Part shown: one piece after another, positions 21,744 to 32,977 of the stretch
Layout of the letters: the number at the start of each line of letters is the position of its first letter
How positions within the stretch are numbered: position 1 is the stretch's first letter
DNA from: Diphasiastrum complanatum
Taxonomy: Eukaryota > Streptophyta > Lycopodiopsida > Lycopodiales > Lycopodiaceae
NCBI GenBank assembly: GCA_029204225.1
Contig: CM055092.1
Span: forward strand, 12,588,476-12,652,475
Length of the DNA stretch: 64,000 nt
Reading direction: 5' to 3'
The notes under the pieces: generated by a model
Database searches by the model: none
Told to the model about the DNA's origin: nothing
Seen by the model: the letters and a program-made list of their open reading frames with translations, nothing else
Program-made: the position numbers and the translations under genes

Positions 21744-23125
21744 TTATGTGGAGATTGAGAGAGGTGGGCATGGGCATTGCTTGAAGATGAGGTGATGGTG
21801 AGACATGGAGAAGCCAAGCCACTGCTCAGTTCCTGCTGTCGTCTCGCCGGCTTGCCAAACTGTAGACCTGCAAGTGCTTTGCTCCTCATCTTCGGTGGAG
21901 TCAAAGTTCACAATTTTCCTCAGTACTGATCCCATATCTTGAGAAATGTCACTAAATTTTGCTGAGATTTGGGTTCGCAGATGGCGAGCCTGATCGGGCC
22001 TCAGCGATGGATCGGATTGCCATGAGCCTTGGGGATGGTTTGCAGAGGAGTGAATTGAAGTACTGTGTTGTAAGTTGCTGCTGTCCATGCCACTAGAATT
22101 TGGCATCGTTTGTGGAAAGAAAGACGATTTGATAGAACCGGTTTCGCTCCTCCTGAAATTCTCTTCCAGTGTGTCGTGTTTGGACATGAAGATGTTAACG
22201 ATGGGCTCATCCTGGTCCATCATGCTTTGGAAGGAGCCCAGACGAGGAAGAAATAACTTGGAGTCGTCGATGTCTGGGAGCGAGGCTAGCACGTCTTCCA
22301 GGCATGATTGAGATTCTTCACCCTCTGCTTTGGGCTCAAGCAGGGGCTTCGAAGATCCAATAGTTCTTTTGTAGATTCGACAAAGCACCCAATCATCCAG
22401 CTGCAACAGCAAATTTCATAATCCACATCATTAATCAATATAATATCTCAAACTTACAATTCTTGCCAACGAATAAACAGGCTTTCATCTTAAATAAATA
22501 CTTTTACACCAAAAACAGCCTCAGAAGGATGAATTCAATTTCAATAACAAGATTCAGATCACAGAAGATTCACAACAAAAATTTCGATGAATCAATCATT
22601 ACTAAAACATCTCTATCCGTCACTCTAGAAGTTGCAATTTCTCACCCTCAAGGAGCCCTTCTTCCTGGTATTTGATGGCTTGCCGCAGCTGTCAGTAAGG
22701 CGGTACTCGTGCATTATCCAATTAGTCTTCAAACCTCTAGGTGCTTTTCCTTTGTAAAAGACGAGAGCTTTCTTTACGCCCACCTTCTGAAACCCTCCTG
22801 CGGTGCCGTGGATGGGCTTATCTGTGCCGGTGGCCTTCCAATACCCCGACGCTGCAGCCCTGTTTGGACGTGCGCCATTCGGATACTTCCTATCTCTCGG
22901 GCTGAAGAAGTACCACTCCTGCTCTCCGATCAGAGCCTTTTCTGGCAAGTCCCAAGGATCGAATTTGTACAGATCAAGTTCTGCGATTATTGGTATTGGA
23001 AAAGGCTTAGAAGCAGCTTTCCTCGATAAATAGTGCACAACGAGCTCTTCATCAGTGGGGTGAAAACGAAATCCTGGAGGAAGTTGCAACGGTGCAGATA
23101 AATCTGGTGCCTGTTTCTCCATCAT
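21744..23125 (-). CDS. NAC-domain transcription factor, NAP-like
   Basis: Two exons on the minus strand: 23125-22646 and 22400-21744, with a 245-bp phase-0 intron (donor GTGAG, acceptor TTGCAG). They give a 378-residue protein. Residues about 14-175 form a complete NAC domain, with [19 protein letters not shown] (A), [16 protein letters not shown] (B), [14 protein letters not shown] and [13 protein letters not shown] (C), and [20 protein letters not shown] with MHEYRLTD (D). The splice joins KKGSLR to [12 protein letters not shown] (E). The domain binds DNA as a dimer; the protein should act in the nucleus. The sequence is closest in style to the NAP/NAM group linked to senescence and stress, which is inference. 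The Ser/Gln/acidic C-terminus is the expected regulatory half. Related genes usually have another intron inside subdomains A-C; none is needed here. An overlapping frame continues to 21635 with a Gln tract, so a 3' splice variant or frameshift at the C-terminus is possible. Confidence 0.93.
22401..22645 (-). other. NAC gene intron
   Basis: GT-AG intron in phase 0 placed exactly before [10 protein letters not shown], a conserved NAC intron position. The acceptor is preceded by a pyrimidine-rich run (GAAATTTGCTGTTGCAG). Confidence 0.9.
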
Positions 23126-25537
23126 GCACTCACATTAAACGCTAAGCTGAATATGCTTGACAACGTCTACTGCAAACGGCATACTATACTTCTGTCCGAT
23201 GGTCTGTAGACGCTCAGCTGACTACTACAATCAGTATCCGTCCTAGCTTGAAGAAACTAGAAAGCTATTATTTTCGTAAGCCAAGTCGGCCCGCCCAAGT
23301 AGAAGGATAAAAAAACGGAAAACTTAATTGCTGTAACAATCAATCGCAAATGTAAAGTGCGGTTATCTACCGTCTATAATTCGCAAAAGACATTAGGTCG
23401 ACGATGCAATTAAGATGTGCTCTAATTGTGTGAACGAGGCTATACTGTTTTCTTGGCAGCGTGATTCGAAAATTATAAGAATAAGATATCTGCTGAAAAA
23501 AAATGGCACACAAGGTAGTGCGAACGTGACATGCACAATTGAAGGCGGTCCTTCACATGCAGCTACCAGCTCTCCAAAACATCAACTGCTTCGGCAGCTT
23601 GCACTCTAAATACTCTAGCAGTTGCTCAATCTTGTCTATCCGTCAACAAATCAATGCTTACTTTTCAACGCACCGAAAGCATGCCTGAAAAAGTGGATTC
23701 AATCCCAACTTCCAACTTCCAAGAGCTTTCGATGACCGCTCCCTCCAGACTTTCGATGGCCGATGGCTGAAAATCAGCTTGTGCCTACGAATATCAAACC
23801 CTACAGATCCGAACATGTGCCCACATCGCAATCAAGTTGCCTTTTCCCTTTCAGCTCTTATTACCAGATTGAATTCGCCTGCACGCACGATAACTACAAA
23901 AATCTGTCCTCGTCAGCTGAAGTGACAGTGTGTTATAACTTTCTTCCACGCCACACGCTGAAGGTGAGCTATTTTCCTCCTGTTGCTTTCATATTTGTAT
24001 TATGGTCCATTTATCTGATTCTTCAAACCCAGTAAAGATAAAAGAACGAGTCACGAATCACAAGTGACGAGCATATGTCATTTCAGCAAAACAAAATAAG
24101 ACTGGGCTGCTGAAAGCTGACGAAATACATGGACACTCATGTGCTTTGTGACGCGTGCATGGGTTCTAGAGGAATTATGCACTCCTGCTACGAAATTCAT
24201 GCCCAAAGGTGTAGACTTTTCTTAGTTTCTAGAATACATGGTGGTGCATCGCAATGACAAACATGCTCACAAAAGAAAACTCCGATGACCATTGACAACA
24301 AGCATGGAAAGGGGAAGGTGCATCCTTTTCTCCCCATGAAGACCCATGGGATAGCCCTAGAGAGTGGGGATAACCCTAGGCTCTAAGGCACAAGGACTCG
24401 GTCGCTACGACCGAGGTCATGCCATGTGTTGTGCCAATGTGAACATTGTTTATTTAGAAAGCAAGTTCATGCGAAAGGTGCACGTGCTTTAGTGCACCTT
24501 CCTTTCAAAATAATCATCCATGCTTTTATTGAAGATGAACCTTTTATTAAAAGGTTCATCCAAAAAGATGAGCAATATTAGGCTATGTGAGGTCATTGTA
24601 CAATATACTACAAGATCAAGGTTGTTGAGCGTAGATCAAGTCTTTATTATAGGACCCTTACTTGACACATCATGAACCTTTTATGGGCCATGGTTAACAA
24701 TGACTTTGAGATGAACATAATGTAACCTTATACTCAACTTAGCACTATTCTAGGTGTCTTCCACATGAACATAATGTAACCCTACACTAAACTCAAAACT
24801 AACATAGGTGTATGCATTATTGATGATGATATGGATCCTTTGACAAGTCCTCATATACGTTTTCCACTAAGGCATTTGGATGATGATATGGATCCTTAGA
24901 CACGTCTTACATTGATATTCATATTAATCATATTTGTGCAGTTTGTCCATTTTCCCTGATATTATTCTTGAAAAACAACAAATCATACTCTATAACGCGA
25001 AATCTTTCAAAATGGGAAATGGCGAAAAGACTCGTCTATAAAAGCTTTTATGATTTTTAAAAATCCATGCCAATTATGAATCTTAGATTTCAAAATAAAC
25101 TTCATATTTTTAAAATGTTGTAATATGCAAATGTTTTAAATTTAGGGTGAGTACTCTAAAAAATTGTGGATTAAAGTCATGAAAAATTATTAAAAAATGA
25201 AATTCATAAATTTTAAGCGGTGAACAATAATTGCTTAAATATGTAAATTAATTTTTTTTTTTCAATATCCAATTAGAATTGTTTCAAACATACAACTTGA
25301 AAGATTTCAATATTTATTTGAAAGCTTGTTTTTTTAATTTTATGTTAAAAACTTAACATTGTAAACAATATTGTACAACATAAAATTTAAATAAAACTCT
25401 AAACTCAAGTATTAACAAACATCATTCAATTTATTTTGAAAGGAAAAATAATTGCAATCCACAACAAAGACAAATTTGACTTTTTAAACAATCAAAAATA
25501 TAAATACAACTTATTTCATTATTGTTGTTTGATACAA
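23126..25537. other. Upstream region of the NAC gene and intergenic DNA
   Basis: No gene is supported. The first 700 bp have balanced base composition and would hold the NAC promoter and 5' UTR; I could not fix a TATA box. From about 24.9 kb the DNA turns AT-rich. A cluster of short palindromes at 24.40-24.56 kb is listed separately. A phrase GATGATATGGATCCTT occurs twice (about 24829 and 24882). Confidence 0.5.
24395..24560. repeat. Cluster of three hairpin-forming palindromes
   Basis: Within 170 bp there are three inverted repeats. The first is CGGTCG-CTA-CGACCG at about 24400. The second is AAGGTGCAC...GTGCACCTT, separated by 8 nt, near 24475-24500. The third is GATGAACCTTTT-ATT-AAAAGGTTCATC, with perfect 12-nt arms, at 24534-24560. 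No terminator-like context or gene is adjacent. Confidence 0.85.
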
Positions 25538-25783
25538 TCAAAAGTTCTCCACTAAGGCATTTGGATCAGCTTCAAGGGCTTCTTGAACAGTTGATGAGGG
25601 GACAACATGAGCATCCAGAGTAACAACCCATGTGAGAATGGTGTTCTCTTGCTCTACAACCTCCGCAACTTCACCCTCATTGCCTGCAATTCCATTGGTA
25701 GGTGGTTGAGGCTCTTTGCAAAGTGGGACCACACATTCTTCATTCGGTCCCACCTTACCCACCTTCTGGAATTCGTCTGGCAA
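25538..25783 (-). CDS. Hypothetical short ORF
   Basis: An 81-codon acidic frame (many Glu, Val, Pro) on the minus strand. Composition is more protein-like than its AT-rich surroundings, so it may be the last exon of a decayed gene. No domain is recognised. An upstream exon was not found. Confidence 0.25.
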   Translation of the reverse strand: MPDEFQKVGKVGPNEECVVPLCKEPQPPTNGIAGNEGEVAEVVEQENTILTWVVTLDAHVVPSSTVQEALEADPNALVENF

Positions 25784-25925
25784 AATTGATGTTTATGTCA
25801 ATCTCATTTTTATGAAATTTTCTAAATTAGAATCTAACGACGTGTTTGCCTTTTTGGATAACACATGCACTAGTGGTGCCACTACCGCTAAAAAGATCTA
25901 AAACCCAGTCCGTTGGATGTGAAAC

Positions 25926-26350
25926 TGTTAGAAATCAGTTTGATCTGATTCATTAGTATAAGCTTCAAATGTGATATTGTAATTAGTGTACAATTAATTA
26001 GATTTGCTGTATTCAGTTGTGTTCGGGATGTGACCCATTAGGATATATTGATCGGGCACTGATTCCGTAGACGGCTACTTGGGTTAGCTGAGTAGCCACA
26101 CGTAGGAAAAGTTAGCCTGTACAATGTTATTTACAAGACTTGCTATACTTGGGGGCATGTCCCGAGTTTGTCGGTCGAATTTGGCCATGCTGGTGGTAGG
26201 CCAATTTTAGGACACCTGTGTTTTCATGTAGTTTGTGAATACTCTATATGTACAGTTTCTTTGGTAATATAGTTTTAAGCTTTTGCTGTGCCATCTTTGA
26301 GAGCTTGTGAGGAGTGTCTATGGTGATTGATTGATGTGATCTGCATATTG
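25926..26350 (+). repeat. Possible solo LTR
   Basis: Starts TGTTAGAAATCAG and contains an ACTCTATATGTACAG / TTCTTTGGTAATATAG stretch like the transcribed part of copia LTRs. I could not find a matching CA end with a target duplication, so limits are approximate. Confidence 0.35.
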
Positions 26351-26905
26351 CAAAGAAACATTCTATGCAGTTTGTACTCTATGAAAAATTGTCAAATATC
26401 AACATAGGATCAAATTGGAGTACATCCAAATAGTTTCACCAAGACCAAATGTGTGGAAGCACGTGGAGGGGGCCAAGTTCATGCCCAAAAACTTTTATTG
26501 TTTAATGTACATAAAATGCAATTCTAGTGGTAAATTGTCAAGTAGATGAATCTAGATCATTTATGCAAAGGATGACTATAATTTGAAATGAAATTCTCAT
26601 TTATGGACTCTTCCATTTGTGTTAAGCCTACATATAAGTTGGATTTCATTCATCATGTATCTCTCACTTCTGGTTCACAACAACAAATAACTATTGTTTG
26701 CCATGCTCATAGCCACGCAAACAACACATGATGCATCGCGGACCAATTTGGTTTTGTGTGGCAAATCGCATGGCTATGGCGTGGCAACGAGCGTGGCAAT
26801 GACCGCGTGGCACAACCACGCATGGTTAAGCCACACGTACAAAATCTGGCACCGACAATGCAAATGTGTGGCACAGTCACGTGTGGCACATGAACCACGC
26901 CACGT

Positions 26906-27280
26906 CTACCGGAGAAATTGTTGCCGGATTTCATTGGCCGTGCCTTTGCTCATTTTGAGGGTAAGGACCTTCTTTCTCAAGAAGAGACAAGTCGATACAT
27001 CTGAAGTTTCATAAATACTTGTCAAAATGAACCATGCTTCTTTAGAAGTGGAACAATTTGATTCATGAGATATCTGAGTGTCTTTTAGATTCAAGAATAC
27101 AATGGCAAGAGCTTTGCCATCCTTTGCTTCCCATATAGGTAGCAGTTCTGGTTCAGCCAGTTTGGCTATAGAACCGTTGACGTATCCCCATAGCTCCTTT
27201 TTGATTAGTATCATCCTCATCTTGAATTTCCACATGCTTATTGATCAAGCGGATCTCTGAGGTTGGTGGAACTTCTATGA
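26906..27280 (-). pseudogene. copia gag N-terminal fragment
   Basis: The minus-strand frame 27235-26906 reads MWKFKMRMILIKKELWGYV, then LPIWEAKDGKALAIVFLNLK and KEAWFILTSIYETSDV. This is the DUF4219/UBN2 type of copia gag. It starts shortly after the PBS of the adjacent LTR and is cut off at 26906, where sequence rich in CGTGGC words begins. The initiator is expected near 27280 but is not clear. Confidence 0.85.
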
Positions 27281-27330
27281 AGATCGATGAACAGAGATAT
27301 AACACAAATCAAATGTAAACTAGCTTTGAA

Positions 27331-27555
27331 ATATGAACATATTAGGTTCTTTAATCCTTGGACTCTAGTAGATCCAAAACCAGGCTCTGATACCACTTTG
27401 TTAGTGCGGTGATTCAGGAAGAACGATCAGGCCACAACGGAAATATGAACATATTAGGTTCTTTAATCCTTGGACTCTAGTAAATCCAAAACCAGGCTCT
27501 GATACCACTCTGTTAGTGCGGTGATTCATGAAGAATGATCAGGCCGCAGTGGAAA
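27331..27555. repeat. 112-bp tandem duplication across PBS and LTR end
   Basis: The segment 27331-27442 is repeated at 27443-27555 with few changes. Each copy contains the PBS complement (CCAGGCTCTGATACCA) and the LTR terminus (TGTTAGTGCGGTG), so the element now has two PBS and LTR-end junctions in a row. Confidence 0.92.
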
Positions 27556-28607
27556 TGAAGGCCTTTATCACATCACCATTAACGAGAAAAAAATGATCAC
27601 GATGAAACGCGATAATAGATAGTAGGATCTTGGATTACTTAGAGAAAAAAGAATGATAGAGCAGTTCTGATATGTGATGAATGTCAGTATAGGTGTCACA
27701 GACAATCATAAAGAGAGCATGTGAAAATGATTAGGTGTCTCGGACAGTCGTGCACTTCTCTATTATTGACATAAAGAAATGTGAATCAATTAGGCGTCTA
27801 TGGAAGCCATACATTTCTTCATTCCTGATATTTGTGATAGTATAAGAAGAAGACTGAGAGTTATTCAAAAATTTAACATGAATGCAAGGTGATAGAACAA
27901 TAACGAATCTGTATTATCAATGTTGTAGTAACAACTATCAGATCACAAGACAATCGCGCTGAGTGCATGATCCTACTTACAGAAACAAATAATTGCTATA
28001 GTTCTAAAACCTCTTTACTCTCTCTATGTTCTCTATCTCCGAGAAATCAAATATTGTGAAGACCAATTTTGGTCGTCTTATCTTTGTGGTGGAGATTGAT
28101 GTCCTGGATCTCTTCTCCTTTTATTTCTACTCGCTCAGTTCATGATCTAGTTGTTGGATGATCATGTATTATTCTAATTTTTACAATTACAAGATCAATT
28201 AACTTGATCTGTAGATCGGTTATTACAACAGAGCGTGAAGACGTACACAGGTGCGAAAATCTCCTTCGTACACCCGCAGGAGTGTGAAGCTGAAACCACA
28301 ATCTCCTTCGTATGTGAGCAAGAGCGTGATATTGTCGTGCGGTCGCAACCACATGTCGACCGCAATTGTCTTTGCGGAGTGCTTCGGTCAGTTTTATTCA
28401 TAAGTTGACCGCATGTGATAACTTGCGGCATCTTTCGGTCCTCTTGCATTTCGCATTGGACCGCATGCTAGACACTGTGATGTCTTGCCTGTATTTCTAT
28501 AGACTATGAGAGAAATAATTCATTTCTGCAGACTGCCTGGAGAGAGTGATTTTCTTGAGTGAAGCAGAGGTCGATTAGGATGCCTAGGAGTAGGATTAAC
28601 TCCAACA
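27511..28607 (-). repeat. 5' LTR of a minus-strand copia element
   Basis: On the minus strand it starts TGTTGGAGTTAATCC at 28607 and ends CACTAACA at 27511, immediately followed by the PBS. It is 1,097 bp with TG...CA ends. It contains a cluster of GCGGTC/GACCGC words at 28335-28465. The gag fragment lies just beyond the PBS. The other LTR is not in the window. Confidence 0.85.
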
Positions 28608-30170
28608 ATACAAACATTTTCTTTTATATATATTTGATTGAATACATAATGCATTGAAGAAATATCTTGTTATGTTGTGCTCGAGAACCATTATGGAATG
28701 TTGAATTTTTTTGAATGTAGAAATATCTAAGTTATTCGGGCGATGTTCAAACCTCAATGTTTGCGAGGGCACTTCACATTTGAAGAGGGGTATATGTGAC
28801 ACCTTAGTAAATTCATACAGATGAACAAAGAAATATATTCGACTTTATTTAATCAGATTCAAATACATAAGAAGACTAAGAAACCACTACATATAAAAAT
28901 ACATGTCGAAGGCCTTACGTCGAAGACCCTATGAAGAAATACACTTTAATGGAAGAACATATGAAGCGACACTGTCCTAATAAATGGATAAGATTGAATC
29001 CCAAATATTCTCTAATCCAATCGGAGCATTCACAACTCTTTCTACAGTTGTGACTTTACAGGTAATCATGTAATTAGTTTAGAATGGCATAATAGAGTAC
29101 CAACTCAACAACTTATACACATGTCAACATTTTATTAGTTTAGATTGGATAAGCTTTTATTCTATAAAACGTCCCACCCTCTTCTTCAAAGGGTGTGTCA
29201 AACACAAACATGTTCCTATATGTACCTCATTTTTATTATAATGTGTCATCAAGAGTTTGCATCTTACTCTGTTCTATCGTTTAGAGTGTAAGTGACTTTG
29301 AGTCTTTAGTGCTCTGTCATACATAGTAGATGAATTGATTTGATCGTGCTCTTTGATCCTTTGTTCAGCTTTTACTATCGTACAAGATTCAATTGCTAAT
29401 GAACTAAACATTGCTCATTGTCTAAAAATGAACATTAACACTCTATCGTTAGTGTAATTTCTTGAAGTCTTATGTTCAGTTGAGAGATATCAGATAAATA
29501 AACCTAGCATGATAAGAATATAAGTCAGTGTGTAGGCTATATCGAATGTGATAAAGTTTCGAGTCTTTAACTCAATAAAAAGTTGTAGTACCTATTTGGA
29601 AGCGATTTTATCGTCGAACTCCATCTAGAATGTTGATGCTATCTTTTGCTAATGACTTCGATTGACAATTTGAGTAGAGCTTCGACAGTTTATAGATCTA
29701 AATGATGGAACTAATTGTTTTAGATTAGTACAATAGACCTTTGTCAAAATCCTAGTTGATTAACTTTGATAGGAAAATATTTGGTTGAATAGGATCTTGT
29801 TGATCCATTAAGTATGTTTTGGATCTATTTTTTTCACACTTTATTATGATTATTATGTTCCTACTCTGCATGTATAGAGTTATCGTCTTATCAGTTCTCA
29901 TAAACGATGTGTTGTCATAGTTGAGTTCTTCTTAATTACACAGATTTAATGTACTATAAAAGATAATCGTTCTCATAGAGATGGTAAATAGATGAATATT
30001 GAGATTATTGCACTTTGTATGGTTTCGAATAGTAAGTTCGTGGTTATCGACATAGATTTGAACAACCAGCAGTCAATACTACCTAAATTTTGAGTAAAGA
30101 AATCAAGCATTAACATCACACAAAGTCTCAACGGAGCTCTTAAGGAGATTATCAGACTCCACAAACATAA
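28608..30170. other. Unassigned repeat-like DNA
   Basis: No gene. A purine-rich GAAGAGGGG followed by TGTGACACC at about 28795, and a TATAAAACGTCCC about 370 bp later, look like a PPT, LTR start and LTR promoter. I could not find the LTR end, so this is not called as an element. Confidence 0.35.
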
Positions 30171-30239
30171 CAAAAGTCTAAGGCGTCGGTCGAGATCTAA
30201 CTAATGGCGTCGCTCGAGATCTGACAGGAGTGGAGCATG

Positions 30240-30500
30240 AAGTGCGGCGGAAGCAGTGTGGTGCGGTTACGGGTTACGGTTAAATGCGGTCGCAAGGAAA
30301 TGGAGTGTGGTTGCAACGGGTGGATGCTGGTTGGTGTGATGGAATGTGGTTGGGATGGAATGCAGTTGCGACGGTGGAATGCGGTCTATTGCGGTTGAGT
30401 GCGGGGGAATGTGGGAGTTTGCGATGGGAGTGCAATCAGTGGCGGAGGTGAGGGAGGTGGTGTAATACGATGTATGCGGTCAGTGGCGGTTGTGAGGGAC
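30240..30500. repeat. Degenerate G-rich minisatellite
   Basis: Roughly 12-18-bp units built on GGAATGCGGTTG / GTGCGGT recur about 15 times with much variation, on a strongly G-biased strand. Two copies of GGCGTCGSTCGAGATCT precede it at about 30182-30222. Confidence 0.75.
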
Positions 30501-30699
30501 CTCTGCGGTCGAGATGGGAGAGGATCTCATCAGGTGAGATTTAACAAGTTGGCTCCAAAAAAATTGGATGCACATCTAGATTTACAAGATAGAAATCATC
30601 TAGCTACAAGATAGAAATCATCAATTTACACATGCTAGAATTGCATAAATCACTAAGATATGATCATAATCACTAAGGTCGAATATGGTACTATACCTG

Positions 30700-31249
30700 T
30701 TTATACAACAGAAGTAGCATACTGTCCTTCACATGTGTGGACTTAAGATCAATAACAAAAATGACATTCTACACACTAGAAATCAAGATATCTTGAGATA
30801 TAAAAATCAAGATATAAATGAGATATAGAAATCAAGATATCTTGAGATATAAAAATCAAGATACCTTGAGATATAAAAATCAAGATATAAATGAGATGGA
30901 CGTAGAATAAAAAAATATGAATTCTCCACATAAAATGAGAATACAAAGATACTTTCTCCATACTGGTACTGCTATTTATAGCTTCCAAAATTTCACTTGG
31001 CCAATTTTCCTAACCTTGCCCTAAATGGTAACTTCTTGGTACTTCACCCAAAAACCTAGAAATTCTAGTCTAGATGCAATATATGAAAACTAGCCAATTA
31101 GAATGCGTCCAAATCTGACCTCATCCACATCTCGACTTGCCAAAAATAGTACAAACATTATTTAGGCCTTTATTGACAAATAAGTTGAAATTTCATGTTG
31201 GCCTCAAAATTGCCAAAATAGATCAACTAAACTAGTTTAATTTTTCACA
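30700..31249 (-). repeat. 3' LTR of minus-strand copia remnant (element C)
   Basis: On the minus strand a PPT GTTGAAGAGGGAG is followed by TGTGAAAAATTAAACTAG from 31249. The far end near 30700 is approximate. An ACATGTGTGG motif near the end and the overall layout match the LTR at 59780-60361, so the two remnants belong to one family. Confidence 0.7.
30777..30898. repeat. Tandem repeat of an ATATCTTGAGATATAAAAATCAAG unit
   Basis: Five or so copies of a roughly 24-38-bp unit containing the self-complementary core ATCTTGAGAT/ATATCTTGAGATAT. It sits inside the LTR of the following copia remnant and probably expanded after insertion. Confidence 0.85.
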
Positions 31250-31997
31250 CTCCCTCTTCAACTAGTTTTAGCATAGATTTATATAGTATACCAAGTGATG
31301 TTCTATGCTTCATAAACAAGTCCTTTCCCAATGTTTTGGTGAAGATATCGACCACACAATCCTTTGATGAGACATGCTGAAGCTCCACCTCCTTTTCCAT
31401 GACTTGTTCTCTCACAAAATGATGAGCCATTCCAATATGCTTGCTCCTTGCATGAAAAATAGAATTGCTTGCCAATCTTTGGGCTGAAAGGTTATCACAA
31501 AAGATGATTGGACTTTCTGAAAAATACAATAAGTGAAAATCCATTACCATCCTTTTGATCCAAAAAATTGCCTTTGTGCATGAAGTCAACGCTTTGTACT
31601 CAGCCTCACTAGAAGATAATGAGATTGTTGTTTGTTTCTTCGACATCCATGAGATAGCTCCATCACCTATGAAAATAGAATGAGCACTTATGGATTTTCT
31701 ATCCATTTGATCTCCAGCAAAGTCCGAATCTAAAAATTCATACAAATTAGGTGATGATCTTCTATAAAAAATGCCAAAATCTCGAGAACCCGAGATGTAC
31801 CTCAATACTCCCTTGCCTAGCTTCCAATGCTCCACACTGAAGTCATGCACAAATTGACTTAATCTATTAACACAATAACTAATATCAGGTCTTGTGATGG
31901 TTAGATATATGAGTGAACCAACTAGCTTCCCATAGAGAGTAATTTCCTCAAAGGATCTTTCATTACCTCTTATAGTGAGCTTTACATTTGACTCCCA
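31250..31997 (-). pseudogene. copia RT end and RNase H (element C)
   Basis: The minus strand reads the last part of RT (GSLIYLTITRPDISY, about 31930-31890), then a 201-codon RNase H frame (31850-31245). That frame has LDSDFAGDQMDRKS, SLSSSEAEYKAL, FCDNLSAQRLASN, ARSKHIGMAHHFVREQ and DIFTKTLGKDLF. It ends in the PPT. The 5' part is lost at 31997, where the MITE-like composite begins. Catalytic residues of RNase H appear present. Confidence 0.9.
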
Positions 31998-32833
31998 TTA
32001 GGGGAAATATGGGCTCAAAATGGGCCCTTTAAGAAATTTTACTTTAGAGAGAGGTTACGTAGAGAGAGAATGCAAACCAATAACTTTTGGTCATCGTTTT
32101 CCGAGTTTATGGCCTTGCTCGACGTTTGACTGGTATGGTTAACTTCAGACATTAGTTAGTTAAGCATGAGAAGTAATAACTTCTCTGCATGCTCATCTCA
32201 AAATTCGGGGCTAGAGCTTTAGGACTGTAAATCTTGGTGTGCTCACTGCAAAAATTGAAGTGAGAGTAGCAGCACTTTGAAATCTTTGTATGCCTATAGT
32301 GAAATATGAGGCGGGATGATTTTTCAACGTGATATAGACATTACAAAATAAGGTATGCTAGATCTATTCAGTTTGACTTATTGTAGTTTGAAGCATTTAC
32401 GGATTATAGCTTTCAACAATGGCAATGTTCCATTTGCATGTTGCACTTCCTATCATTAGAGGAGCTATAAATCCAAAAAAGACCCTTTGTAAAGATTCTT
32501 TTTATATTTTTTCTCAATTTTTTCTTACACATGGACCAATCAAAACACTCAAATTTAAAATCTACGTAACATAACTTTTTGAGTCCACATTTTGATTTCA
32601 CACAAAAAATGGCATAACTTTCTAAAGGTAAGTCCGAATTTAGCGGAGTTTGGTGCATTGGAAAGCGCTCGACAAGGGCTTTCCAATGATTTGTTAGATG
32701 ATTACTTCTGATCTACGATTAAAAAGTTATGACAAGTCAAAAGTTTTAGTGTTATAATATTTTAATAATATAAACTACATCTTGCACGAATTCTTAAGGG
32801 GGGGTCTTTTTGGAGCTCAAAACTCCTCTAATG
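31995..32833. mobile_element. Composite terminal-inverted-repeat element
   Basis: The left end CCCATTAGGGGAAATATGGG and the right end reverse-complement CCCATTAGAGGAGTTTTGAG are similar inverted repeats about 840 bp apart. The right part is a full MITE copy (32454-32833). The whole may be a longer relative with the MITE sharing its right end, or a MITE inserted beside another. Flanks ATTTGACT and AATGCACT match 5 of 8, a doubtful target duplication. Confidence 0.4.
32454..32833. mobile_element. MITE, copy 1 (380 bp)
   Basis: Ends are inverted repeats of CATTAGAGGAG plus a looser CTATAAATCCAAAAAAGACC extension. The reverse complement of the whole matches 45414-45791 along its length, so the same non-coding element occurs twice in opposite orientation. 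A near-palindrome GGAAAGCGCT...GGCTTTCC lies near the centre. No ORF of note. Confidence 0.8.
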
Positions 32834-32977
32834 GGAATGCACTCCAATTATTAAGAAAATTTCAAAAGTTGTAGAGAGTGCTACTGCAATAGTTAGAGAA
32901 TTGAGAATGAATAATCATAAAAATATAGATTTGTGGGTGGATGGATCAATTTATCCTAATGATCCAGCTACCAATGT

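Noticed and set aside
23763-24035. 90-codon ORF upstream of the NAC gene
   Set aside because: No domain, no splice context, and composition like the surrounding intergenic DNA.
25926-26350. Proven solo LTR
   Set aside because: Kept only as a low-confidence feature because neither the end nor a target duplication could be shown.
28140-28449. Cys/Arg-rich minus-strand ORFs
   Set aside because: They lie inside a copia LTR, which is non-coding.
27331-28607. CRISPR-like or satellite array
   Set aside because: Only two copies of a 112-bp unit, fully explained by duplication of the PBS/LTR junction; no array in the window has short repeats with unique spacers.
28795-29460. Full LTR starting TGTGACACC
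   Set aside because: A PPT-like run and TATA-like box are present, but no matching end, partner or target duplication was found.
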